This document shows, piece after piece, positions 1-6,461 of a stretch of DNA of 15,050 nucleotides. Source of the stretch: DATJCV01 sp963707665 (GTDB lineage Bacteria; Pseudomonadota; Gammaproteobacteria; Burkholderiales; Burkholderiaceae_D); NCBI GenBank assembly GCA_963707665.1, contig CAVPQU010000019.1, forward strand, positions 1-15,050, read 5' to 3'. The translations under genes and the position numbers were made by a program. The notes below the pieces were generated by a model. It saw only the letters and a list, made by a program, of their open reading frames with translations, did no database searches and was not told the DNA's origin. Positions within the stretch are counted from its first letter, which is position 1. Every line of letters starts with the position of its first letter.

Positions 1-22
1 ATGGTCATGACGGGTCCAGGAA

Positions 23-75
23 TTGACTTCACCGGAAAACATTATATATAATGACGATATGTAAGTCAATATAAT
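23..75 (+). promoter_or_regulatory. Promoter with overlapping AT-rich inverted-repeat operator for the MBL hydrolase gene
   Basis: A sigma70-like promoter is visible: TTGACT at 23-28, an 18-bp spacer, and a perfect TATAAT at 47-52. The -10 box lies inside an imperfect inverted repeat, TATATAATGAC (45-55), 9-nt spacer, GTCAATATAAT (65-75), so a bound dimer would block RNA polymerase. A strong ribosome-binding site, AGGAG at 95-99, lies 5 nt before the ATG at 105. Known: ArsR-type persulfide sensors (BigR/SqrR) repress persulfide-dioxygenase-type genes through AT-rich palindromes near the -10 box. That this site binds such a regulator is inference; no ArsR gene is in the window. Confidence 0.65.
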
Positions 76-104
76 ATTTTATTCGAGTTTATTCAGGAGT
101 CACC

Positions 105-962
105 ATGTTCCCGCAAGTCCAAGGCTTTCACGATCCGGTCACCGGCACCGTCAGCTATGTCGTGTATGAAGCCGGCGGCGGCGCCTGCGCGCTGGTCGAC
201 CCGGTCCTGGATTACGACGCATCCTCGGGCCGCACCCATACCGCCTCGGCCGACCGCTTGCGCGATTTCGTGCGCGCACAGAGCTTGCATGTGGAGTGGA
301 TTCTGGAGACGCATGCGCATGCCGACCATCTGTCGGCGGCGCCGTATCTGCGCGAGCAGTTGGGCGGGAAGATCGCGATCGGCGAGCACATCGCGCGCGT
401 GCAACAGGTGTTTCACGACATTTTCCACCTGGAGCCGGAATTCCTGCGCGACGGCAGCCAGTTCGACCATCTGTTCGCCGACGGCGAGGAATTTGCGATC
501 GGCGCGCTGCGCGCGCAGGCGCTGCACGTGCCCGGCCATACGCCGGCCGATCTGGCCTACCTGATCGGCGATGCGGTGTTTGTAGGCGATACGCTGTTCA
601 TGCCGGACGGCGGCAGCGCGCGCGCCGATTTTCCGGGAGGCGACGCCCATGCGCTATACCGCTCGACGCGGCGCCTGCTGGGGTTGCCGGCGGCGACCCG
701 GATGTTCGTCTGCCACGACTACCCGCATGGGCGGGAAGCGCGCTGGGAAACTACGGTGGCCGAGCAGCGCGCATCCAATATCCACCTGCACGATGGCGTG
801 TCCGAAGAGGAATTCGTGGCCATGCGCACCGCACGCGACAAGACGCTCGGCATGCCGACCCTGATCCTGCCGTCGATCCAGGTCAATATCCGCGCCGGCG
901 CGCTGCCGCCGGCGGAAGCGAACGGCACGCGCTATCTGAAGATCCCGATCAATCGCCTGTAG
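105..962 (+). CDS. MBL-fold metallo-hydrolase, persulfide dioxygenase/Blh-like
   Basis: A 285-aa metallo-beta-lactamase-fold enzyme. Metal-ligand motifs are intact: THAHADH (H70, H72, D74, H75), PGHT (H145), FVGDTLF (D162) and VCHDY (H204). The block MPDGGSARADFPGG after D162 matches the ETHE1/Blh-type persulfide dioxygenase signature, although relatives usually have MPDYGTARCDFPGG, so Y-to-G and C-to-A changes stand out. Known for the family: iron-dependent, glutathione-linked oxidation of persulfides to sulfite during sulfide detoxification, in the cytoplasm. There is no fused rhodanese domain and the length fits a stand-alone enzyme. The start is fixed by AGGAG 5 nt upstream. The 3' end overlaps the convergent regulator by 14 nt. 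Substrate is inferred from family; the fold is near certain. Confidence 0.9.
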   Translation: MFPQVQGFHDPVTGTVSYVVYEAGGGACALVDPVLDYDASSGRTHTASADRLRDFVRAQSLHVEWILETHAHADHLSAAPYLREQLGGKIAIGEHIARVQQVFHDIFHLEPEFLRDGSQFDHLFADGEEFAIGALRAQALHVPGHTPADLAYLIGDAVFVGDTLFMPDGGSARADFPGGDAHALYRSTRRLLGLPAATRMFVCHDYPHGREARWETTVAEQRASNIHLHDGVSEEEFVAMRTARDKTLGMPTLILPSIQVNIRAGALPPAEANGTRYLKIPINRL

Positions 963-1776
963 CGGACAGCGCCGCGAGCGCCTGCAGCGCGGTCGCCGTG
1001 GCGGCATCGGCCGGAAAAAAGGTTTCCAGCGCCAGTTCCGCCAGCGTGACGTCGACCGGCGTACCGAACACCGTGGTGGTGCTGATGAACGACAGCACGC
1101 CCTGTTCGGTGCGCAGCTGGAGCGGCACTACCAGGCCGGCGCCGGCATAGTCGGCCGCGGCCGCCTGATCCGCAGCGCCGCTTTGCCCATATTCCTGCGG
1201 ATAGCCCTGCAGCTCTTTTCTCAATGCCTCGAGCGCCGGATCGGCGCTGACCTCGACCTGTTGCCGCAGCCGTTCCAGCAGATGCGTGCGCCACTGGCGC
1301 AGGTTGGCGATGCGCGGCGCCAGCCCGTCCGGATGCAGCGACAGCCGCAAGACGTTGAGCGGCGCCTGCAGCAGCGCCGGCGCGACACCGGCCAATAGCG
1401 GCGCCACCGCCGCGTTGGAAGCGACCAGCGTCCAGTGGCGATCCACCGCCAGCGCCGGATACGGCGCATGCCCGGCCAGCACCAGGTCGACCGCGCGCCG
1501 CGCCGCCGCCAGCGCCGGATCGTCGAGCGCGCGCTGCGGGAACATCGGCGCATAGCCGGCGGCGTGCAGCAGCACATTGCGCTCGCGCAGCGGAATCTCC
1601 AGCCGTTCGGCCAGGTGCAGCACCATCTCGCGGCTCGGTTGCGAGCGCCCGGTTTCCAGGAAGCTCATGTGGCGTGCCGAAATGTCGGCTTCGCAAGCCA
1701 GGTCGAGCTGGCTCAGGCGCCGCCTTTGGCGCCATTCGCGCAACAGCGCGCCGACCGGCCGGGTGGATGTCATCAT
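949..1776 (-). CDS. XRE-family transcriptional regulator with MmyB-like ligand-binding domain
   Basis: A 275-aa regulator read from the first of two tandem ATGs (1774-1776, then 1771-1773). The N-terminal helix-turn-helix spans about residues 10-63 and includes LREWRQRRRLSQLDLACEA and the recognition-helix region SARHMSFLETGRSQPSRE. About residues 95-265 form the PAS-like MmyB ligand-binding domain, with the hallmark LALDRHWxxVxxN pattern (here LAVDRHWTLVASN) and a C-terminal TTVFGTPxDVTLAELALETFFPAD block. Longer in-frame extensions to 1920 exist but lack family similarity. No strong ribosome-binding site precedes either ATG. It is divergent from the SnoaL-like gene at 1941, with an inverted repeat between them, so it probably controls that gene and itself (inference). 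The 3' end overlaps the MBL gene by 14 nt. Confidence 0.9.
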   Translation of the reverse strand: MMTSTRPVGALLREWRQRRRLSQLDLACEADISARHMSFLETGRSQPSREMVLHLAERLEIPLRERNVLLHAAGYAPMFPQRALDDPALAAARRAVDLVLAGHAPYPALAVDRHWTLVASNAAVAPLLAGVAPALLQAPLNVLRLSLHPDGLAPRIANLRQWRTHLLERLRQQVEVSADPALEALRKELQGYPQEYGQSGAADQAAAADYAGAGLVVPLQLRTEQGVLSFISTTTVFGTPVDVTLAELALETFFPADAATATALQALAALSATGD

Positions 1777-1810
1777 GCCGCGATGATAGTGCAACAGCGT
1801 CGCCACGCCC

Positions 1811-1827
1811 ATTACCCCACAGGTAAT
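1811..1827. promoter_or_regulatory. Putative operator in the regulator/SnoaL divergent gap
   Basis: A perfect inverted repeat, ATTACC, 5-nt spacer CCACA, GGTAAT, lies 35 bp upstream of the regulator start and 114 bp upstream of the SnoaL-like gene. Its symmetry and size suit a dimeric helix-turn-helix repressor, so it is a natural candidate site for the adjacent XRE/MmyB regulator. The repeat is seen in the sequence; the binding partner is inferred. Confidence 0.5.
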
Positions 1828-1940
1828 TGAGAAGCCGCCGCCGATCCCTGAGCATGGAGTCGGACAGCAGGGCACCTGCCAGGCATGCCGCCGGCACTCC
1901 CCGCTGCCCATCCCAACCATCCTTTTCCATGGAGCCCGAC

Positions 1941-2309
1941 ATGCCTACCGTAATTGACCTGATCGACCGCTATATCGACGGCTGGAACGAAACCGACGGC
2001 GCGCGCCGGCGCGAGCTCATCGCCCGTACCTGGACCGAAACCGCGACCTATCGCGATCCCTTGATGCAGGGAGAGGGCCACAGCGGCATCGACGCCATGA
2101 TCGAACAGGTGCAGCAGCGTTTCCCGGCGCATCGTTTCCGCCGCACCAGCGCGATTGACGTGCTGCACGACCACGTGCGCTTCAGCTGGGAGCTGGCGGC
2201 CGACGGCGCGCCGGCGCTGGCCAGCGGCACCGATTTCGGCGTGGTCTCGTCCGGCCAGCGCCTGCAATCCATGGTTGGTTTCCTGGACAACCTCCCGGCC
2301 GCGGCATAG
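1941..2309 (+). CDS. SnoaL/NTF2-like family protein
   Basis: A 122-aa single-domain protein of the NTF2-like alpha+beta cone fold. Recognisable blocks are YIDGWNETD near the N-terminus, a central TYRDPLMQGEGHSGIDAMI and a C-terminal QSMVGFLDNLP strand. Known: such small pocket proteins include polyketide cyclases, isomerases and many of unknown activity, so no reaction can be assigned. The ATG at 1941 is chosen because GGAG at 1931-1934 stands 6 nt before it; the frame is open further upstream to 1827, but that extension is not family-like. It is divergent from the XRE/MmyB regulator, a common pairing for small inducible catabolic or detoxifying genes, so control by that regulator is likely but unproven. 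Confidence 0.85.
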   Translation: MPTVIDLIDRYIDGWNETDGARRRELIARTWTETATYRDPLMQGEGHSGIDAMIEQVQQRFPAHRFRRTSAIDVLHDHVRFSWELAADGAPALASGTDFGVVSSGQRLQSMVGFLDNLPAAA

Positions 2310-2315
2310 GAGCAA

Positions 2316-2353
2316 GGCCGGGCGCCGTTGCCGAAGCGACACGGCTCCCGGCC
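2316..2353 (+). terminator. Hairpin after the SnoaL-like gene, possible terminator
   Basis: GGCCGGG (2316-2322) pairs perfectly with CCCGGCC (2347-2353), and inside it GCCGT (2324-2328) pairs with ACGGC (2341-2345), giving a 12-bp stem broken by one mismatch. It starts 7 nt after the stop codon. No T-tract follows, so it may be a factor-assisted terminator or an mRNA 3'-end stabiliser rather than a classic intrinsic terminator. Confidence 0.45.
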
Positions 2354-2450
2354 CACCGGTCGCCCTCGTTGCGGCGCGGTTTCGTTCGTTATCAATTGTT
2401 TCAGTGGGTTTCATATTGCGCCAAATCTGTAATACTGAAATGGGACTGGA

Positions 2451-2497
2451 GCACGGTGTCGAAAGGCCGTCAGGCTTGCCACCGTGCCTTGCCTTTC
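2451..2497 (+). promoter_or_regulatory. Two interlocked inverted repeats in the leader of the Gly-rich protein gene
   Basis: GCACGGTG (2451-2458) is perfectly complementary to CACCGTGC (2480-2487), and GAAAGGC (2461-2467) to GCCTTTC (2491-2497). The pairs cross rather than nest, which is the topology of an H-type pseudoknot or of two competing stems. The element ends 35 nt before the GTG start at 2532. An extended -10-like TGTAATACT at 2428-2436 could start a transcript just upstream. It matches no riboswitch class I recognise. The complementarity is seen; folding and function are inference. Confidence 0.35.
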
Positions 2498-2531
2498 CGG
2501 CAAAAAATGTCCATCGGTAGTGAGGTGTATT

Positions 2532-2951
2532 GTGAAAACGATCAAATCAGCGTTACTGCTCGCTGTCCTACTGGGTGCAGCCACCAGTGGCAGTGCCTGG
2601 GCGCATCCGGGCGGGGGTGGTTTCCATGGCGGCGGTGGTTTTCATGGTGGCGCCGGCTTTCATGGGGGCGGCTTTCGGGGCGGTGGCTTTCATGACGGGC
2701 GCTTTCATGGCAGCCGCTTCCGCGGCAGCATCGTGATCGGCGCGCCGCTGTTCTGGCCTTACTATCCCTCCTGGCCGTATTACCCGCCCTCGGTGGTGGT
2801 GGTGCCACCGGCGCCCACGACCTATATCGAACAGGGAGGGGGCGACCAGTATTGGTATTACTGCACCGACCCGCAGGGTTACTACCCGTATGTGAAAGAG
2901 TGCCCGGCTGGCTGGCAACAGGTCGCGCCGCAACCGTCCGATAATCGTTGA
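2532..2951 (+). CDS. Exported Gly/His/Phe-rich repeat protein
   Basis: A 139-aa secreted or periplasmic protein starting at GTG 2532, preceded by GAGG (2522-2525) at 6 nt. Residues 1-24 are a Sec signal peptide (basic KTIK, hydrophobic core, AWA cleavage site before HP). Residues 27-65 are a GGGFHGG-type low-complexity repeat. A Trp/Tyr/Pro-rich stretch follows (WPYYPSWPYYPP), then a compact C-terminal module with two cysteines, YYCTDPQGYYPYVKECPAGW (C111, C124), which probably form a disulfide. Similar exported proteins with this C-terminal module occur in proteobacteria without an assigned function. The His-rich repeat might bind metal, but nothing else supports that. It forms a likely operon with the glycine-zipper lipoprotein 13 nt downstream. 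An ATG further upstream (2508) and other in-frame starts lack a signal-peptide layout. Confidence 0.8.
   Translation: MKTIKSALLLAVLLGAATSGSAWAHPGGGGFHGGGGFHGGAGFHGGGFRGGGFHDGRFHGSRFRGSIVIGAPLFWPYYPSWPYYPPSVVVVPPAPTTYIEQGGGDQYWYYCTDPQGYYPYVKECPAGWQQVAPQPSDNR
2610..2726 (+). repeat. Degenerate in-frame repeats encoding Gly-Gly-Phe-His units
   Basis: About seven degenerate copies of a unit resembling GGCGGTGGTTTTCATGG, 9-21 bp apart, encode residues 27-65 of the exported protein. Wobble positions vary between units, so the repeat is selected at least partly at protein level. Such tracts are prone to unit gain or loss. Confidence 0.75.
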
Positions 2952-2964
2952 CCCGGAGCCCATC

Positions 2965-3495
2965 ATGAGGATGACACCCTTAAAGGCAACGTCGCTGCTG
3001 CCCCTTCTGGCATTGGGCGCATGCGTCTCCTTGCCGACCGGTCCCAGCGTGCTGGCGCTGCCGGGAAGCGGCAAGAACTTCGATCAGTTTCGCGCCGACG
3101 ACGCTTCGTGCCGGCAATATGCGCAATTGCAGATGAACGGCATGTCGCCGGATCAGGCGGCGGCTGAAAGCGGCCTGCGCAGTGCGGCCGTTGGCGCCGT
3201 GCTGGGCGCGGTGGCCGGCGCCGCCATCAACGGCGGCCGCGGCGCCGGTGTCGGCGCCGGTGTCGGCACGGCGGTCGGCGGCCTGTCCGGCGTGGGCGCC
3301 GCCAACAGCGCCACTTACGGCAGCCAGCAGCGCTACGATTTTTCCTATACCCAATGCATGTATGCGCAAGGCAACCGGGTGCCGGTCTCGGGACGCTTCG
3401 TGACGCCGCCGGCACGCATGCAGGGCGCGGCGCCGCAGACCAGCCCGAATTACCGACCGCCGCCGCCCAATGCGCCACCGCCCCCCGGCTATTGA
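2965..3495 (+). CDS. Glycine-zipper outer-membrane lipoprotein
   Basis: A 176-aa lipoprotein starting at ATG 2965, with CGGAG (2954-2958) 6 nt upstream. A signal peptide ends in the lipobox LGAC, so C20 would be lipidated. The mature part has a soluble helix with DDASCRQYAQ, then a Gly/Ala stretch at about residues 70-112 (AVGAVLGAVAGAAINGGRGAGVGAG and beyond) with the GxxxG spacing of glycine-zipper membrane segments, a short YDFSYTQCMYAQGN motif, and a proline-rich tail (PPPPNAPPPPGY). Known: SlyB/OmpA-associated and YMGG-type glycine-zipper proteins sit in the envelope and affect membrane integrity. The exact role here is unknown. The gap of only 13 nt to the exported Gly-rich gene suggests cotranscription. 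Confidence 0.82.
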   Translation: MRMTPLKATSLLPLLALGACVSLPTGPSVLALPGSGKNFDQFRADDASCRQYAQLQMNGMSPDQAAAESGLRSAAVGAVLGAVAGAAINGGRGAGVGAGVGTAVGGLSGVGAANSATYGSQQRYDFSYTQCMYAQGNRVPVSGRFVTPPARMQGAAPQTSPNYRPPPPNAPPPPGY

Positions 3496-3759
3496 TGGCA
3501 CGCGCGGGCGTGATGCGCCGCATTTCCTTTCCCTAATGAATTTTTAGGACACCGCTGGTTGATGCACGTCAAGCCTCGGGAGAAAAATGCGCGAAAGCGG
3601 CGGACGCTGGGCGTGGATCGGCGACACTGATCGGGCGGTCGATTGCAGCGACCAGGAGGCGGGCTCGAGGCCCGATGCCGAGCAAGACCGCAGTGTTTCG
3701 ACAGCTGCCGCCATGGCGCAGGCAGGCAGCCGGGATTGTTCGTACACCATCGCGCATCC

Positions 3760-5247
3760 ATGAGCGTTTCCAACCCATCATCCAGCGGCCTCGGACGCCG
3801 CTACGCCGGGTGGACGGCGGCAGCCGTGGCCGCCTGGCTGGCCGGCTGCGCGGTCGGACCGGACTACGTGCGGCCGCCGCTGGAGGCGCCGGTTGCCTAT
3901 AAGGAAAGCGGGCCCTGGAAAATCGCCGAGCCGCGGCAGATCGACAGCCGGCAAAGCTGGTGGCAGGCCTATGGCGACAGCACGTTGGATGGGTTGATCG
4001 ACCAGGCCAACGCAGCCAACCAGAATATCCGCCAGGCCGAAGCCCAGTATCGCCAGGCGCGCGCCGTGGCCGCCGCTGCGCGCGCCGGTTTTTGGCCGAC
4101 GATCGGCGCCAGCGGCGGCGTCGGCCGGGCGCTGACCAACAGCAACGGCATCAAGCTCGGTAATCAATACCAGCTCGCCATCGACGCCAATTGGGAACCG
4201 GATCTCTGGGGCGGCGTGCGGCGCGCGGTCGAGGCCGGCACAGCCGGTGCCCAGGCCAGCGCCGCCGACTTGGCCGCGGCGCGCCTCAGCATCCAGGCGA
4301 CCTTGGCGCAGGATTACTTGCAGTTGCGCGTAACCGACCTGCTGCAAGAGTTGTATGCGCGCACCATCGTCGCCTACCAGCGCGCATTGCAGCTGACGCA
4401 AAGCCAGTATGCGGCCGGCGTGGCGCTGCGCTCGGACGTGGCGCTGGCGGACAGCCAGCTGAGCGCGGCGCAGGCGCAGGCGATCGACCTGCAGGCCCAA
4501 CGCAGCCAGCTGGAACACTCGGTCGCGATCCTGACCGGCAAGGCGCCGGCGGCATTGTCGCTGGCGGTGGTGCCAGCCGATCCGCATTCGCCGACGCGAC
4601 TGCAAGTGCGCTTGCCGGAGATTCCAGTCGGCTTGCCGTCGGAACTGCTGGAGCGACGTCCCGATATCGCTGGCGCCGAACGCCGCGTGGCGCAGGCCAA
4701 TGCCAACATCGGCGTCGCCCGCGCCGCTTATTTTCCGGCCCTGACGCTTGCCGCCGGCGCCGGCTTCAATGCGCCCGGCTTCGCCCAATGGTTCGACGTG
4801 CCGAGCCGGGTCTGGTCGCTCGGCGCCACGCTGGCGCAAACCCTGTTCAATGGCGGTCTGCGCCAGGCCCGCAGCGAGCAGGCGCTGGCCGCCTACGACG
4901 CCACGGTGGCGCAATACAAGCAAACCGTGCTAGGTGGCTTCCAGGAAGTCGAAGACAATCTGGCGGCCTTGCGCGTGCTGGCGCAGGAAGCGGTGGCGCT
5001 GGAGCGCGCGGTGGCGGCCAGCCAGTTGGCCGAGCAGCTGGCGCTGGCCCAGTATCGCGGCGGCACCGCCACGTATCTGAGCGTGGTCACCGCGCAAACC
5101 CTGTCGCTGTCCAATGAGCGCACGCTGGTGCAGTTGCGCGGCCGCCAGTTGCTGGCCAGCGTGGCCTTGATCAAGGCGGTTGGCGGCGGCTGGGATGCGC
5201 GCCAAATCCTGCCTGCGGAACCGCGGCAGGCGCAGGCGGCCGACTGA
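3760..5247 (+). CDS. RND efflux outer-membrane factor, NodT/OprM family lipoprotein
   Basis: A 495-aa outer-membrane channel subunit. The signal peptide ends in lipobox LAGC (C30), followed by the family signature CAVGPDYVRPP. Two outer-membrane-efflux repeats follow, roughly residues 80-265 and 290-475, rich in Gln/Ala coiled-coil helices, with LPSELLERRPDIAGAERRVA at the start of the second repeat. Length is typical of trimeric OprM-like channels. The ATG at 3760 gives the correct signal peptide; no good ribosome-binding site precedes it, and the frame is open upstream only to a TTG. It is first in an operon with the adaptor (stop and start overlap by 1 nt) and the permease, together forming a complete tripartite drug/metabolite exporter. 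The specific substrate cannot be read from sequence. Confidence 0.93.
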   Translation: MSVSNPSSSGLGRRYAGWTAAAVAAWLAGCAVGPDYVRPPLEAPVAYKESGPWKIAEPRQIDSRQSWWQAYGDSTLDGLIDQANAANQNIRQAEAQYRQARAVAAAARAGFWPTIGASGGVGRALTNSNGIKLGNQYQLAIDANWEPDLWGGVRRAVEAGTAGAQASAADLAAARLSIQATLAQDYLQLRVTDLLQELYARTIVAYQRALQLTQSQYAAGVALRSDVALADSQLSAAQAQAIDLQAQRSQLEHSVAILTGKAPAALSLAVVPADPHSPTRLQVRLPEIPVGLPSELLERRPDIAGAERRVAQANANIGVARAAYFPALTLAAGAGFNAPGFAQWFDVPSRVWSLGATLAQTLFNGGLRQARSEQALAAYDATVAQYKQTVLGGFQEVEDNLAALRVLAQEAVALERAVAASQLAEQLALAQYRGGTATYLSVVTAQTLSLSNERTLVQLRGRQLLASVALIKAVGGGWDARQILPAEPRQAQAAD

Positions 5248-6461
5248 TGGAGCGCGCGCAGACCATGACCAGCGCCTCTTCCCGGCGTCGCCTGCTCTGG
5301 CTGATCGCGCTGCTGGTGCTGCTGCTCGCCGGCGGCGGCGCCTGGCTGCGCCATAGGAGCATGGCCGCCGAAAAGCCGGCCGCCGCCCCAACGCCGCCGG
5401 TGGTGGCCACCACCGTGCGGGTACAGCAGCGCGATATGCCGATCACGCTGACCGGCGTCGGCACCGTGAGCGCGCTGCAAAGCGTGACGGTACGCGCGCG
5501 CATCGACGGCCAGCTGGACAAGGTCGGCTTTGTCGAAGGCCAGGATGTCAAGGAAGGGCAATTGCTGGCGCAAATCGATCCGCGCACGCTGCAGGCACAG
5601 CTGGCGCAGATATTGGCGCAAAAGGCCAAGGACCAGGCGCAGCTGCAAAATGCGCGGCGCGACCTGCAGCGCTACACCGATCTGATCCGCCAGGATGCCG
5701 CCACGCAGCAGACGCTGGACACGGCGCGCGCGCAAGTGGCGCAACTGGAGGCGGCGCTGCAGTCCGACGACGCCCAGATCAACTTTGCCCGCGTGCAGCT
5801 GAGCTATACCCGCATCACGGCGCCGATCAGCGGTCGGGTCGGCGCGCGTTTGGTCGATCCCGGCAACATCGTGCATGCGGCCGATCCCAACGGTCTGGTG
5901 GTGATCAACCAGATCGATCCGATCGCGGTGGTGTTCACCCTGCCCGAGGACGCTTTTCAGAACATCAACCGCGCGCTGCGCGCCAGCCCGCAGCCGCTGA
6001 CGGTGCTGGCCTATGCGCGCAACGGCGAAGAAATGCTGGGCCAGGGCAGCCTGATCCTGCTCAACAACCAGATCGATACCAGCAGCGGCACGGTGCAGCT
6101 CAAGGCGCGCTTCTCCAATGCCGAGCACAAGCTGTGGCCTGGCCAGTACGTCAATGCGCGGCTGGTGCTGGGCCAGCGCCGGCAGGCGCTGACGGTGCCG
6201 GCGGGCGTGGTGCAGCGCGGGCCGAACGGCGTCTACGCCTATGTGGTCGACGCCGACAGCACGGCGCGCATGCAGCCGATCCAGGTCGCCGACATCCAGG
6301 ACGGCGTGGCCGTCATCGAGCATGGCTTGAGCGCCGGCCAGCGCGTGGTGCTGGACGGCCAGTACAAGCTGAAGGCCGGGCTGCGCGTCGCCGAGGCGAG
6401 CGCCCAGAACGGCAGTGCCAGCGCCGTTCAGCCACCGCCCGCGCCGGGGAGCGCCAAATGA
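5247..6461 (+). CDS. RND efflux periplasmic adaptor subunit, MdtA-like
   Basis: A 404-aa membrane-fusion protein. An N-terminal hydrophobic anchor covers residues 16-34. The first lipoyl half-motif lies near residues 80-112 (GQLDKVGFVEGQDVKEGQ, LLAQIDP), an alpha-helical hairpin at about 113-185, the second lipoyl half at 186-212 (LSYTRITAPISGRVGARLVD, PGNIV), then the beta-barrel and membrane-proximal domains, ending in a flexible Pro/Ala tail. The TITAP/ITAPISGRVG block is diagnostic of the family. The start at 5247 overlaps the upstream stop (TGATG), implying translational coupling; a second ATG at 5265 is equally able to start the protein. It links the permease to the outer-membrane channel. 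The 3' end overlaps the permease start by 4 nt (ATGA). Confidence 0.94.
   Translation: MERAQTMTSASSRRRLLWLIALLVLLLAGGGAWLRHRSMAAEKPAAAPTPPVVATTVRVQQRDMPITLTGVGTVSALQSVTVRARIDGQLDKVGFVEGQDVKEGQLLAQIDPRTLQAQLAQILAQKAKDQAQLQNARRDLQRYTDLIRQDAATQQTLDTARAQVAQLEAALQSDDAQINFARVQLSYTRITAPISGRVGARLVDPGNIVHAADPNGLVVINQIDPIAVVFTLPEDAFQNINRALRASPQPLTVLAYARNGEEMLGQGSLILLNNQIDTSSGTVQLKARFSNAEHKLWPGQYVNARLVLGQRRQALTVPAGVVQRGPNGVYAYVVDADSTARMQPIQVADIQDGVAVIEHGLSAGQRVVLDGQYKLKAGLRVAEASAQNGSASAVQPPPAPGSAK

Noticed and set aside
2451..2497. Assignment of the leader to a known riboswitch class
   Set aside because: None of the conserved cores I know (cobalamin, SAH, SAM-II, preQ1, fluoride, glycine) is present.
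2610..2726. Regular repeats as a possible CRISPR array
   Set aside because: Repeats are short, degenerate and in frame, encoding GGGFHGG units inside an exported protein; there are no spacers.
3637..3674. GGTCG-N7-CGACC (3637-3653) and CGGGC-N5-GCCCG (3660-3674) as operators or terminator before the efflux operon
   Set aside because: Arms of 5 bp are expected by chance in such GC-rich DNA; no promoter or regulator gene supports them.
4893..6323. A 476-codon minus-strand frame opposite the adaptor gene
   Set aside because: Same GC-bias shadow; low-complexity composition and no ribosome-binding site or plausible start.
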